The notes beneath the pieces were generated by a model. It did not search any database. It had not been told where the DNA came from and saw nothing but the letters and a program-made list of their open reading frames with translations. This document shows, one piece after another, positions 11,183 through 23,918 of a stretch of 64,000 bases of DNA (positions are counted from its first letter, which is position 1; each line of letters opens with the position of its first letter). Source of the stretch: Athripsodes cinereus (taxonomy: Eukaryota > Arthropoda > Insecta > Trichoptera > Leptoceridae). Position numbers and translations under genes: made by a program. Where the stretch lies: contig OX388305.1 of assembly GCA_947579605.1 (NCBI GenBank), forward strand, positions 29,401,542-29,465,541, in the 5' to 3' direction.

Positions 11183-12623
11183 CTCCAGCTACGAAGGATT
11201 GAAGGGAAGTAATTAAAGAAGCTGCGTTGTACGGTTGGGAATTTTTAGAAGAAAGAAGTTCTATAAGCATCGTGATCATTACTTTCAAGAAGTTATTATT
11301 GTCATTGGCAAGGTTTTTACGGAGGTTATCATTTATGTAAACTGTTTCTTGTTGAATATTGGATTCTGGTTCAGGAGGATAAGCACATCCGTTGGAGGCC
11401 ATTGTACATGATGTACCGTTAGGATAGAAAAGTAGATTATTATGATCATCTTTGCTGTACCCAGTACTAATGGGAGTTCTATACCTGAACTTACCCCTTG
11501 TGTGTGAAGTTAATGTACTTTTGGAAGTTACCACGTTTGTGGGAGCTAATGAGCTAGATGGAGGAGGAAGGGGAGATGACGTTACTGGTTTGGCAGTAAC
11601 TTCAGCATAACTTGATTTACCACTAGGTGGGATCAACTTGGAGGCTTGGAAAAAGGAGATATTTTCGGATGCCATAGCATATTTTATAGCTTTCTGGCGC
11701 GTAAGCTCAGGGCAAATAGAACTTATGGCTTTATGTTCACCTTTACAGTTATAACATTTAACTATTTGTGCTGAACAACTTTCTGACGAGTGGTTTCCTC
11801 CACAGTTATAACATTTGACCGCTGATCTACATGCTACCTTCGAATGTCCAAATTTAAGACATTGGAAGCACTGGATAGTCGGATAAAAATATTTTTCCAC
11901 TGTGAATGAGTTGTAGAAAATATAAACTTTGTTCGGCAAAACCTGACCTTCAAACGTTATTACAATGGTATTGGATGGTTTCCATGACGGCGTTTCCGAG
12001 AATTTATCCTTGTAATTTAAACGTCTTATTTTTAGGACGTCTCCAATGTTTTGATTCGAATGGCGCAATGAAGCAATAATTTCCTCATCCGTCACATTTG
12101 TGGATATCCCTCTTATTAACCCCATGCGAGAGACGTTAAAAGTGGGTATGTAAGCCTTGTATAGAGAGTTAGAGTTAATAAAAATGTTCTTGATAAAATT
12201 GTTGGCAGCTACTCCGCTTACAAATTCTATTGATATTTTGAATCTCCCCTCTGCCTTAATTGATCCGTTAACCACATTTTTAACATTCTTCGAGAAGATA
12301 AACCGACCAAAATCCATAGGATGAATAGGTTTCGAGTCGGTATGTTGAACGTGAACGATAAATGGACCGCGAGACTTTTCAGAGTAAAAGTGATTACGAA
12401 CTGCAGCTAAAGGAGTAGTAGAAGAAGAAGTGTTTACAATAGGAGTGTTAGAAGAAGAAGTATTATTATTTAGATGTATATTATCATCTATAGAAGTTTG
12501 AGAGGTTGTTGGTAGGTTGGAAGGTACAGAGAGATCAGAACTCTCCAGATTACTTCTTTTGCGTTTTTTGACATCTGGAGGATCGGGGGGAATAGGAGGA
12601 ATTGGAGGTTTATCGACATCCAT
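11157..12623 (-). CDS. LINE ORF1: Gag-like nucleic-acid-binding protein (488 aa)
   Basis: First ORF of the same element. After a low-complexity proline/serine/asparagine-rich N-terminus (PPIPPIPPDPPD at residue 6 and serine/threonine runs), there are three zinc knuckles at about residues 250-305: CFQCLKFGHSKVAC (C-x2-C-x4-H-x4-C), CYNCGGNHSSESC and CYNCKGEHKAISSIC. Gag-like LINE ORF1 proteins bind the element RNA in a ribonucleoprotein (family knowledge). The preceding part, with FNVSRMGLIRGIS and similar, fits the RNA-recognition-like region of these proteins. It starts at the only good ATG and ends 26 nt inside ORF2. Confidence 0.9.
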   Translation of the reverse strand: MDVDKPPIPPIPPDPPDVKKRKRSNLESSDLSVPSNLPTTSQTSIDDNIHLNNNTSSSNTPIVNTSSSTTPLAAVRNHFYSEKSRGPFIVHVQHTDSKPIHPMDFGRFIFSKNVKNVVNGSIKAEGRFKISIEFVSGVAANNFIKNIFINSNSLYKAYIPTFNVSRMGLIRGISTNVTDEEIIASLRHSNQNIGDVLKIRRLNYKDKFSETPSWKPSNTIVITFEGQVLPNKVYIFYNSFTVEKYFYPTIQCFQCLKFGHSKVACRSAVKCYNCGGNHSSESCSAQIVKCYNCKGEHKAISSICPELTRQKAIKYAMASENISFFQASKLIPPSGKSSYAEVTAKPVTSSPLPPPSSSLAPTNVVTSKSTLTSHTRGKFRYRTPISTGYSKDDHNNLLFYPNGTSCTMASNGCAYPPEPESNIQQETVYINDNLRKNLANDNNNFLKVMITMLIELLSSKNSQPYNAASLITSLQSFVAGDGSTTPEN

Positions 12624-12660
12624 TTAGAGATACAATAGAATTAACCAATAATATATAAAA

Positions 12661-15640
12661 AAAAAACTTACCAGAATGTTGAACTAAAACTAATAAAATA
12701 AAGAAAAAATTAAACTAGAATTGAAAAACCTTGAAAAAACTTAATGAATAATTAAATTATTTTTTTCAATAATTAATATTGTTACAAAAACTCTTATCTG
12801 GATCCAGCGGTGCAGCGATACAAACAGAATGCACGTGTACACTTCACTAAATCCAAAACAGAACTCATTTGTAAACAATATGACATTGGAAAAGACGTTA
12901 TGGGAAAAACATTAATAGTATTATTAGTCGTATGACTGTGAGATGTCATTTCGGAGTGCAATGAATGTTGTTTTTTATGGCAAAAAGAGGACATTCTATC
13001 TATGGAAAACACGCAAGTAAAATTCTAACTCTATCTTAATTAATAAAATAGCGTGAAGGTTTATGAAAATAAATCTAAATAATATTATCTATTATATTCT
13101 ATCCTACAATTTAGTTTATAATATTAGTTTATAATTAATTTAAAATCAGCATATAATAATAATAATAAGTTCATATAAAACGTTCTTTTCGTATCATGAA
13201 AGTATTTTGTTTTGATAAATCTTATAATTAAAGTATCTAGTAAGTGTTGACATGCCTCACAACATCTGTTCTGTATTTACCACCTTATGGAATTTATTGA
13301 TTCGAACATAATATTATTGTAAACTACTTACTAGTGACAGAATAGAATAGCTTTACGAGAACATATTTTTACTAAGATGAAAACAATATAGTATTTAAGC
13401 AGAGCATAGAGTATTTTTAGGAAGGGTTAGCTGAGTCCACAAACCCCCGTTTTATAGACTGTAAGTTAGGTACATAGACATAAAGAACTATAGACTAGCT
13501 ATAAAGCAAAATAACACCTAACGTGGACGAGTAGGTACCCTGAATATAGTCGTAGATGAGCGTCACTTGCTGAATATTCCACAGACAAAATAGAAAATAC
13601 ATACAATACAAGAAAACGTCTTAGATAATAAAAATCTACTAAATGTTTCACCAATATTTTTTCATACGTTGTTTTGAAACTATAATATTCTATCTGTTTA
13701 TTATTTATACATTTTAAATGCGCATAAAAGACAACAGGAATAGGATATCAGTGATGTGAAAATTGTGTAAATATTCGATAGTAATAAATTCATTATGGTT
13801 CAGTCTGATTTCTACCCCTCAGCATCCCTGCGCCATCGTTTCACCTTGATGATCGCCTCTACTGATATATTCCATACTGTGAGGGCGCTGAAGAGTGTGT
13901 CAGAATATATTCCACATCCATCAGATTTATCTTGTGTCCAACTCAGTGTTTTATTTTTCTATATAAAAAATACATCTGAATCAACAGCAATGGAGACTAA
14001 AGAGTCGAATTAGAAATAATTCGCAAATATTTCATATGATTGTATCGATATTATGTATGTAGGTAGGTACAATAATATTAAAATATTTTGAAAAATTTAC
14101 GACGTTTTACAATTTATTTGACGTATATGTTTATTTTATTATGCAAATAGCTAGGTTTGTTTTAGCAGTCTGGTACAGTAATATTAATTCAGGCAAAACA
14201 GTTGTTCAAATTAAAACAATGGCACTGCGTTTATAAACTTCAAATAAAAAATAATTAAATGGAAAACATCGCAGTATCCTCAAGCTGTGCTAATTTATTT
14301 AACAACACACAAACTGGGACAAAACAATAAAATTATCATGATCATTGGTCGCACATTTAGATATTATTTTATTTCTATACAAAATATTATAGGTGTACAC
14401 CTATAGATGGGGTGAATATCTTTCTCAGAGATTTACTCACGCAGAAGAATATTCATACAAAATAAAATCTATTATTTACTAAATATGCTGGCTACACTCC
14501 TAATTTTATTAAATAGAAATAAATAATAACCCATCACAAACAATTTTTTTCTCATATCTTATGCAAAAGTACTAAGATATACGAGTAGGTATAATTTATT
14601 TAGATCTGCCCTGCTCTGATAAGCAGCAAATTTTATGACAGTTGATTTCTCTTTTTTATCTTTCTATACCCTTATGCTGAATCCCTAATGGGATAAGTAG
14701 AGAGAATGGAACGTCATATAAGCCTAACACTACATACTACTTTCGCTTCTTCCACATTCATGCAATTTCTCATACATGCACGCCAATTTCCCTTGATTTT
14801 CTTTTAATTCGTATTTTTAATCACAGAGTGATTTTAGTGTCTATATTGATAGCACTCAAATATCTCGAAAAGTTCATGATTACTAAAAATGTAGGAAAAA
14901 TAAATTGAGTTTGAAACACTGTAGGTAGGTATATTAATGTTTGTAGCTGTGGAGTCTCCATAAACTTACAAGAGAAAGGATAAATTCCAAGGTTCGTGGT
15001 TCCGCTGACAATCTACTACACTTTCAAGATTCAAATATGTTTTTGTTTGGTCTTTAGGCTTACCTTAACTTTCAAAGAGGTCTAAGATTAAAATATTAAA
15101 CTGTCATTATTTAACAAAAGTTAATTGATTTAATTCAATTGCAATTAAAAAAGACTTAAATGATGTTAATCTAAAAATTGTGAAAATAAAATGATTAATA
15201 ATCATTAATAATGAAAATTTCATTTTATTCTTAATTTACTACACGTGATTGTTGCATAATATTGCAAAAACAAAATTAACAATTTGCGATGTGGTATACC
15301 TGGTTGAGAACAGGAGACGATGGCGCGTAGGGTTGTTCATGAGGAGGTATCCTGAAATCACAACCCCCAGAATTGGGGAAGCGACTGAAGAGATAGAGAG
15401 AGAAAATTATATAGGGACCTGTTATTTAAAATGTCTACCTCAAGGAACCTAAAGGTCTATAGTTACATAAATGCAAATATTTACTATGTATTTACGTATA
15501 ATATTACAAACATACTTACTGCATGAAAAACTTGTATTAATTTAAAAAATATCAATTTATGTAAAATATTCAATAATCTAAAGACCTGCCACAGTATTTC
15601 AACAGCTAAACGTGTATTGTTCTAGATGTAATCCTTAAGG
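12661..15640. other. Gene-free stretch upstream of VKR
   Basis: No conserved coding sequence. Contains a perfect 16-bp palindrome ATAGGTGTACACCTAT (14389-14404). The part just before 15641 should hold the VKR promoter, but no TATA box or initiator could be chosen with confidence. A 72-codon frame at 13795-14013 has no recognisable motif. Confidence 0.45.
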
Positions 15641-18600
15641 ATGGCTTTATACCTTCACTTCACCGCTGTATCCATTACTCTGCTGTTTCTTACCACATCA
15701 CCTAGCCATGGGAATAAATGTCTCACCAACTTAGAAGGTAAACAAAATCTTGCACACTAAAAACATCCTCTTCGACAAATCTATAACACGCAATGTGTAC
15801 ACTGGCTACCCCACTGAAGATGCCTTGATGATGTAGGTGGATGGACAAAAAGACTTTCCCAGACACTTCAATTATTATATAAACATAAAGTACTCTTAAT
15901 CCACAATTGGCTTAATTTTTTGTTCATATAAATTAATATATTAGGTATTTACACGAATACCGGTATTTTGGAAAGAGGACATCTTTGGATATGGTTATAC
16001 GGAAAATAATTTTCCGTATAAATTATTTAAGTAAATGTGGAAAAATGTGAAATCACAAATTTATCCAGTTTCTACATAATAATACTTAGTTTTGTTTTTT
16101 TTTCAGATCCACAACCGCAATATTTGCATTACCATGGTCAGACGTTGGATTTCACATTACAAGCTTCTAATAAGATAGGTCATCAACTAACAACTGAAGT
16201 TTTAAAAATATACTTGGAAGAAATACTTGGATATATAAATGTAAAAATAGTTAATGTAGATGATGTTGATAATGATACCACAGCAAGTAGTAGTTTGATA
16301 CAATATGCCTCCATAAACGATAAGTATGAAGATTTCAATATTTTATTTCATTCGATAAAATACATAATACAACCCTTCACAAAATGAAGTCACTCACCAC
16401 AGTGGATAAATTAATATAGAGGATGTATGTTAATTCTTTTTAGATATGCTTTTAGCGTACCTGATGCCCTAGTAAACCTAAATGTACCTGTGACGCCTGA
16501 AACAGATCTCCACGATCTATCCAGCGTGGGCACTTTCTCCGATTGCGGAAACATATCCCCACTAGGAAGATACGCATGGTTTATCCCTGAACAGTTAACA
16601 AAAATATTCCCAAATGTTGAACATTGGAAATTCTTTACCGATCCAACATATACAGATCTCTTCAACATAACAAAAGATGAACATATCAATTTAATTAAGA
16701 AGAATTCCATCAACACTGCAACAAAAAGGTAAGAATTTATTTTGAGTAACCAGATAAAGGTGAAGTTCTTAGCAGGAATTTCAGACTTCATGAATTTAAT
16801 TTACAGCTAAATTATTATATTTACATTACACACTGTAGTCCTCCAATTCTTTCAGATATTTCTGCGAAGAAAGTTATTGTAAAGAAGGTATGTACATTCC
16901 GGCACATTGTAATAACTTGAACGGTAATCAGTCTTGTGCTTTACTGATGACTTCATATCCAAATGCAACTGGATTTATTACGTCACACATTGTGGAGCTG
17001 ACACTCTACATAAAAGTCATCTGGCTGGGAGACAATCTGAGAGAAGTTGCCGATAAATTGAGTGATTCTTACAATGAAATTGGAAACAAGAAATCAATAA
17101 TGTTTATGGAGTGGATCCCAGGGTATTATACAATGGATGTAGATAAATACACAACAGTGGCCATGCCAAACTGCGAGTTGTTTGAGTCTGCAATGTCAAT
17201 TGGTTGTAAATATGAAATGACAAGAACTGCAAAATTAGCATGGTCACCATTGCATTTTTCTGGGAAAGAAGCTCTCGAAGTAATACATAAAATGCAATTC
17301 AACGAAATGAATTACATCAGCTTATTGAAATCATTCAAGTTAAGTGGTAAAGATATTCATTCGGGGGCTTGTAATTGGATGCAACAAAACAAAAAAACGC
17401 TCAGAATGTGGTTACCTTCAATGCCTGAAAAGCGTGAACTATACATTGGAGGTATATTTCCTTTAACTGGAGGATATTACAATGCTCAAGGAATAGTTGT
17501 TGCAGCTAGAATGGCGCAAGATGCCATAAACAAGAATTCTACCGTCCTACCAGCGTATAATTTAAAATTGCTTGTTAATGATGGTAAATGCAAATCTGAT
17601 ACTGTAATGAAGGCTTTCATTGATTATATTTACAACATGGAGTATCAAGGACTCTTAGGAGTGTTGGGGCCGGCATGCTCTGAAACTGTGGAACCCCTGG
17701 CTGGACTATCCAAACATTATTCAACTATAGTGATGTCCTACAGTGCTGAGGGTTCTTATTTCTCTGATAGGTCCAAATACCCCTTTTTCTTCAGAACAAT
17801 CGGAGAAAATCGTCAATACAGGCATGTTTACTTAAATCTCTTCAAAGCGTTTGGTTGGAAACAAGTAGCTGCTTTAACAGAAGACGGCCAGAAGTATACA
17901 GAATATATTTCCAGTATGGGAACTTTATTTCAAGAACATGGTATTTCCCTAATATCCAACATGAAATTTCCAAGAGAACGCAAGGAAACATTCATGGCCA
18001 CGGTAACCATTGTTCCATCTAACCTGTACATAATATAAATATCTATTCTGAATTATATTTTTATGATAATTTTATTTTTGTAATAATTATATTTTTATTT
18101 AATTACATTATAATTACCTACCAACATTTTCCAGTACCTAGAAGAGCTAAAGAAGAAAAAGGCCAAAATAATAATTGCAGACATATTTGATCAAGTGGCC
18201 CGTATAGTGATATGCCAAGCATCCAAACTACAGATGACAACTAAAGATGGCTATGTATGGTTCCTGCCTCCGTGGCTGTCACAAGACTGGTACAACACGA
18301 CACACTACAACAAATACTTTGGAGAGAATGTTAGCTGTTCTGCTGAAACTATTATATCTGTATGTTGAATATCTGTATCTTATCATAATATTATAATTAT
18401 GAATTGAAGCTAACAATGTGTTACCAAACTTTGCTTTTCAGTGGAATAACTGAAATCAGTACATATATCAAATAATTACTAAAAAAATTTTCAACAGCGA
18501 GCTAAAGTTACTGTTTTATGAAAGCCTGAAAATTGCATCCTGGTGAATTTTGCTTACAGCTTTTTCGTGTTTCTTTACGAGTATAAACCATACTTTGGTA

Positions 18601-20891
18601 ACACATAAAGTGGATTAATAAAATAGTTTTGTAATAAAAATTACAAATTAGTTTTGTAAAAAAAATCTTGTGATTTTCACAGCTTTAAAATCATTTCTAG
18701 GCAATAAATGGATATTTTTCAATAAATTATGCATATTTTGCTCCCGACAACCAAACAATGCAAGAGAATATAACAGTTAGAGAATGGAGAAAGAAATATG
18801 AAGAAAGAGTGAAAGTTCAGTCCTCGGTACCCAAGTATTGCAGTTCTTCGTCATTTTGTAATAAAAAAGATTTTACATCCTCTTATGCTGGATATGCTTA
18901 TGATGCAGTATGGACATATGCCTTGGCTGCCGACAAGTTACTCAAATCACATCCAGAATTATTCTCTAATATTCATTCAATCAATACAACTACGTAAGTA
19001 TTTAGACAAATGCGTAATATTATGTAGGTACCTATACAATTAATATTATTAGGTATCGTTCTCATCTAAACCGTTTAGATAACTTAAATACTTACTTTAT
19101 ATCTAATTATCTGTTCAATCTATTTTCCTACATTCAACATAAATCACATTGCCTTGTTTCAGAACGCTTGTTCAAATGATTGGGGAATCTGATTACTATG
19201 GTGTATCTGGTCACATCAAATTTTATGGAGGACCTTCGAGATTTTCAATAATCAATGCAAACCAATGGATTAACGGCGAAAATATTTTAATTGGAAATTT
19301 TTATCCCAACATATCTGCAAACTTATCTGAAGTAGTGGGCGGCAGATTGGATTTAAATATTTCCTCAATAAAATGGTTCACTAGCAATGGATTAAAACCT
19401 GAAGATGGATCTATTCAGTACGAGGATTGTATATTTGGCAACTTAGCTGCAGCCCTTAATATTTCGTGCAGTGCGGCTATAGTTATTGTAAATGTTTTAA
19501 GCTTCAGTGTCTTAGGGGTGGCGCTCTCCATTGCTGTCATCATCTTAAAGAGGAGATATGACAAGAAAATAAGAATGACTGTCAAATACATGCAATCCAT
19601 GGGCATAGATAAGCAAACTATAATGAACATGACCAACTTGGACAAATGGGAAACATCTAGAGAAAATGTCATAATCAACAGAAAAATTGGAGAGGGTGCA
19701 TTTGGTACAGTGTATGGTGGGGAAGCAATTATAGGGGAAGGAAAGGGATGGGTCCCAGTTGCTGTAAAAACTCTTAAAGTGGGATCCACAACAGAACAAA
19801 AATTAGATTTTCTTTCTGAAGCAGAATCAATGAAAAGGTTTGATCACAAAAATATAGTGAAACTATTAGGTGTTTGCACTAAAAATGAACCAGTGTTTAC
19901 TATTATGGAATTCATGTTGTACGGAGACCTAAAAACTTACCTATTAGCCAGAAGACATTTAGTAAATGGACGATACCAAGATGAATCTGAAGAAGTTTCT
20001 ACTCGTAAATTAACTTCAATGGCTATAGATGTAGCGCGAGCCTTATGTTACTTAGCCGAACTGAAGTATGTGCACCGAGATATAGCGTGTCGTAATTGTT
20101 TAGTGAATTCCCAAAGGATAGTAAAAGTAGGAGACTTTGGAATGACAAGGTTGATATTTGAGAATGACTACTATAGATTTAGTAGAAAAGGATTGTTACC
20201 AGTGCGATGGATGGCACCAGAAAGTTTAGGCTTAGGAATATTCACTCCAGCATCAGATGTTTGGTCCTATGGTGTCCTACTATATGAAATCATTACATTT
20301 GGAAGCTTCCCATTTCAAGGATTAAGTAACAATCAAGTATTGGAGGCTGTCAAGGAAGGAAAAACACTATCGATCCCAAAAGGAGTTAGACCTCAATTGT
20401 ACGTACCTACTTATTTAGAATCATTTCACTACATAGTACATGTCATGTATGCATCTCACACTAATATATATAATGCAATTGTTTTCTTTATTTACAGGGA
20501 AGGTCTAATGAAGTCTTGTTGGAATAAAGAATATAAAAAACGACCACAAGCATCAGAAATTGCAGAGTTTTTAACTAACAATCCGAGGCTACTTAGCCCG
20601 TGTCTAGATGTTCCAGTTGCATCAGTTCAAATTAACTACCCTGATGAATTTGAAATTCTGCCCGAATTGATAAATGGCCCTCCTCACACCAACATTCTGA
20701 AACAAGCGTTCATGAATAAAGAAAATGATTCCACCATTATCAATTCTCTGAGATTTGATAATCCAAACTATGTAGGTGGGGATGTAAGACCAGAGAGAGC
20801 ATTTACTCGCAACAAGAAAGTATCAAACCTAACAAATCATTTCCTCAAAGAGAGTACAATCATTGAGGAAGAGATAATACCATTCGTATGA
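15641..20891 (+). CDS. VKR: Venus kinase receptor (VFT receptor tyrosine kinase), 8 exons, 1297 aa
   Basis: Exons: 15641-15737, 16107-16323, 16444-16728, 16856-18002, 18135-18359, 18701-18993, 19163-20398, 20498-20891; all GT/AG and in phase. Exon 1 encodes a signal peptide (MALYLHFTAVSITLLFLTT). Residues about 35-850 form a Venus-flytrap ligand-binding region of the periplasmic-binding/GABA-B type, with IGGIFPLTGG, GPACSETVEPLAGLS and RTIGENRQYR. One membrane helix (about 860-885) precedes a stop-transfer KRRYDKK. The kinase (about 930-1190) has GEGAFGTVYGG, VAVKTLK, YVHRDIACRNC, VGDFGMTR and an insulin-receptor-like activation loop NDYYRFSRKGLLPVRWMAPE, so it looks active. The C-tail has a PTB-type NPNY (about 1254). 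In insects VKRs respond to amino acids or, in mosquitoes, the neurohormone OEH (published family knowledge); the ligand here is unknown. The ATG is supported by context, signal peptide and donor phase. Confidence 0.93.
18416..18605. mobile_element. Small MITE in VKR intron 5
   Basis: ATGTGTTACCAAA at the left end and TTTGGTAACACAT at the right end form a perfect inverted terminal pair 190 bp apart within the intron 18360-18700. No coding content. Superfamily and target duplication unresolved. Confidence 0.6.
20399..20497 (+). other. 99-nt stop-free intron inside the VKR kinase domain
   Basis: Flanked by TT|GTACGT and TTTACAG|GG. Removal restores RPQL-EGLMKSCW, the conserved kinase C-lobe. 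Its length is divisible by three and no frame stop occurs, so retention would insert 33 residues (starting YVPTYLES, ending FFIYR) and keep the downstream frame. Confidence 0.85.
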
Positions 20892-23800
20892 AATATTAAC
20901 ATTCCTAAATCCTAATAAGTGATAATATAGATAGACGCTGTGAGCTTTAGATGTAGACAAGTCAGTTAATTATATAAAAAGAAATTTTCTTTAGATTATA
21001 GAAAAAAATCTTAAACATGAATATTTTTTATACTAGAAGCATATATTTTTTCGATAAACTGCCATACTGCAAAACATTACACAGTGCACCGTAACGTCCA
21101 TAACTATGGTTGTTAGAATTTTGAGCTATTAGCCTATGGAACTGGGTGATTGATAGGTATAAAAATAATCAAGTAAAAACTAATGATAGCAATTATTTGA
21201 AAGAAATATGAAGCTAAAGAAGAATACATAATTATGTTATTCACAGTTCTATCCCTTTTACCTATCCAACAAAATAACTCACGAAATAGGCACATAGATA
21301 CTTATAGACATCTCAAACATTACTAAGATGTTTATAGATACATATAAGCATCTCAGCCATATTATTTTTGGTTTTGTTCACATTAAAAAAAAAAACTGAA
21401 AATCTTACTCAAGATAAAACAGGCTAAATCAAAGTCATTCAATTACATTTAATTGTACCTACCTACTACTAATAGATTAGGCGATGCTGTTGCATATTTA
21501 AAAACATGCATGTGAACAAAAAAATCTTAAATAATTAATTTTTGTGACATTAAATCGGGATCATTCTAAATGCACCTGGCAAGTGTGGTGCACAGGTAAT
21601 GCTCTTGCCTTTGAAAAATCCAAAATGTAAAAATATTTCCACATATATCGTTTTAAATATGCAACGAACTTAGCAGAGAGGTGTGAACAATCAAAAAATA
21701 TTTAGTATTAAGGATTAACTATTGTACCTGATTGTTAAGTTTAATATTATATTATGCATAAGTTAAGTGAGATGAATAAATTCTTTATTATGTATACCAT
21801 CACAGCATACCACAACCACAAGCAGGGTAGCCAGTAGAGTAGACTAACTGTATGTCTGATAAAGATCTTAACCTGTCTATGCCAGTAAAAATTAAGATAT
21901 TCAAGAGAGGTGACAAGCTTCATCTCTGAATAAAGGATGTTAAATATTTTATTAATGATGTTGTACAAATACCTGCCTTTTACTGGCCACTCAAACACTT
22001 ATAGCAAGTGGTGAAAAATCTATTATTTGCCGGCGACTCCATAGGAGCCATAAATTAAATTAAATAGTTTCAGCTCCATACTAAATCTATCCATTCCACG
22101 ATATAATAGCATGAATTTGTACATTGCCCTGCGATAGACTAGCAACACAGTACTAATTTTCTCAGATAACATCTCCCAAAATTAATGATAATAATTTTAT
22201 GCTGTTTCACTTGATACATTAAGATGATTATGGTCAACTCAACTTCCTTTCTGAACCAACTCTTTTTTAAGACTGATTGATATGAAATTATGTTGATCAC
22301 CACCAATGCTTTTCTTGTGAATTTCTAGTCTGTACAATATATAGATTAATGATTTTGTGTGGAATTATCATTAAGGTTAATATATCTACAATATGACAGA
22401 ATTAATAATACAGTTTACCAAAAAGAACGCTATTATCAATGTAAACCATACAATAATTGTAACAATATTTTCATGAGTATAAAAATTATGATAATAATTA
22501 TATGAATTATACTTGAAGTAAATCAAGTTTTGTAGATAGAATTATAAATTGTCATTGTATGTACATGTGTATCTATTAGTTGTTGTTGATTTCATTTTGT
22601 ATTTGTTTATTTTTGTTCCTGAAACCCTTATAATGTTCAGATTAGCTTGTAATACTTATTATTTTGTGTAAATTAAACAAAATTAGTTCTTGTGTTAAGA
22701 CACAAGTGTTTATGTTAGTACCACACCGAAGTAAGTGCCAATAGAGCCTACTGGATTTATATGTACCTACTTTTCAATTATTTGTTTTGCCTTGTAATAA
22801 AATACTAATTATTAGAGTTTTGTAATTCTTAATACAAAAAAGAAAAGGAAATATTCCCTCTTATCCCACTTTTGATTTTGGAATATCATGCATACAAACA
22901 ACTTTAATTGTTGGACAGCGCATCAAAATAAAACAACAATTACATTTAGGTCCTTTATTAAAATTATTTACTATGTCATACAAGTTGACAAATCATTTAA
23001 ATGATGATTCATTACTTACTATCGAACAAACATATTACACAATAGCACTTATTAGTATTGTGTAAATAATATAACTACCTATGCAAATTATTTTCATTTT
23101 AATATTATCATATCAATTAATACTTTTTCAATGAATCAACAAACATCACATTATTTATTTGAAATTTACAGATTACATAGGTGAAGACAAATTTCAAACT
23201 GATGAAAAAAATAAATATGGGTATTCAGATATGAGATATATAGCTAATATTTATTCATAAAAATTAAACAGATTCATTTCATCATTCATTGGCAAGAAAG
23301 AACAACATATTCCCACCCCCCTCTCCCTATCATTTCAATACAGAATAGAATAACATAGGTGCAAGATTTTGGTACTAAATTTAGGACAGTAACATGTAAT
23401 TGAAATTAAGCTTAAATGAAAAATATTTACGGTAAACTTGCAGTGGTTGGAAATATAAAAGTAAGTTATATTTACATCTACTATCAATTTACAAACAAAA
23501 CTTTCTAGTATAAAACATTACAAAGTTAATAAACAATAAAAACATATAAAATAGAAATAATATACATGGTGTTGATATGTATAGGCATATTTGTTTTAAT
23601 TAGGTATATGTCAATTTGTCATGGTTAGGTGGAAGAAATCACTTGATAATAATAATAAAATCAATGATAATCTTGCCACAGCATACCATCTATTTTCAAT
23701 TTTAGATTTTTTCGATAACACTGTTCATATAATGATGATGTGGAAAAATAACATGGAGATCTCAGAAACATACATACATATACACAAACATTCAATATTA

Positions 23801-23918
23801 GTCATTATTATATTTAAATCTATTCATACATCTAATATACACGTTATATAAAGAATAGACAGAAAGTAATATAGATTATAAATATATGGGAAATAATGAG
23901 AGATCAATTACAGATAAA
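20892..23918. other. Convergent intergenic region between VKR and ITM2 (3' UTRs)
   Basis: Holds the 3' ends of VKR (plus) and ITM2 (minus). Several AATAAA-like strings occur (for example near 21775, 22798 and 22930) and none can be singled out. About 21800-22050 is an interspersed repeat, listed separately. No further gene recognised. Confidence 0.6.
21800..22050. repeat. Interspersed repeat, family R1
   Basis: Shares blocks such as GGGTAGCCAG, AAAATTAAGA.ATTCA and GACTCCA(T/C)AG with about 47690-47890 and 61855-62305. Probably a retroelement-derived repeat; no coding motif seen. Confidence 0.5.

Larger units (their letters stand above)
7178..12660 (-). mobile_element. Non-LTR retrotransposon, I-type, apparently full coding capacity
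   Basis: Minus-strand element with two long uninterrupted ORFs (ORF1 12623-11157, ORF2 11182-7451) overlapping by 26 nt in different frames, then a 3' end of three 96-bp tandem repeats (about 7178-7465). The APE-type endonuclease, reverse transcriptase and RNase H in ORF2, together with a zinc-knuckle ORF1, place it in the I group of LINEs (family knowledge). The 5' boundary is not certain: the sequence upstream of ORF1 is AT-rich and no target-site duplication was found. The lack of any stop or frameshift across about 5.2 kb suggests a young, possibly active copy. Confidence 0.88.

Noticed and set aside
13795..14013. 72-codon ORF between the LINE and VKR
   Set aside because: No recognisable motif, no splice context, and length expected by chance in this amount of sequence.
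15249..15452. Possible extra upstream VKR exon
   Set aside because: No signal sequence, donor or phase links it to the gene; exon 1 at 15641 already has an ATG, a signal peptide and a matching phase.
16037..16387. ORF extension of VKR exon 2 past the donor
   Set aside because: Continuing past 16323 gives a stop; using the GTATGA donor restores the Venus-flytrap sequence INDKYAFSVPDALV.
19415..19789. Minus-strand ORFs within the VKR kinase exon
   Set aside because: Shadow frames of a strongly conserved coding exon.
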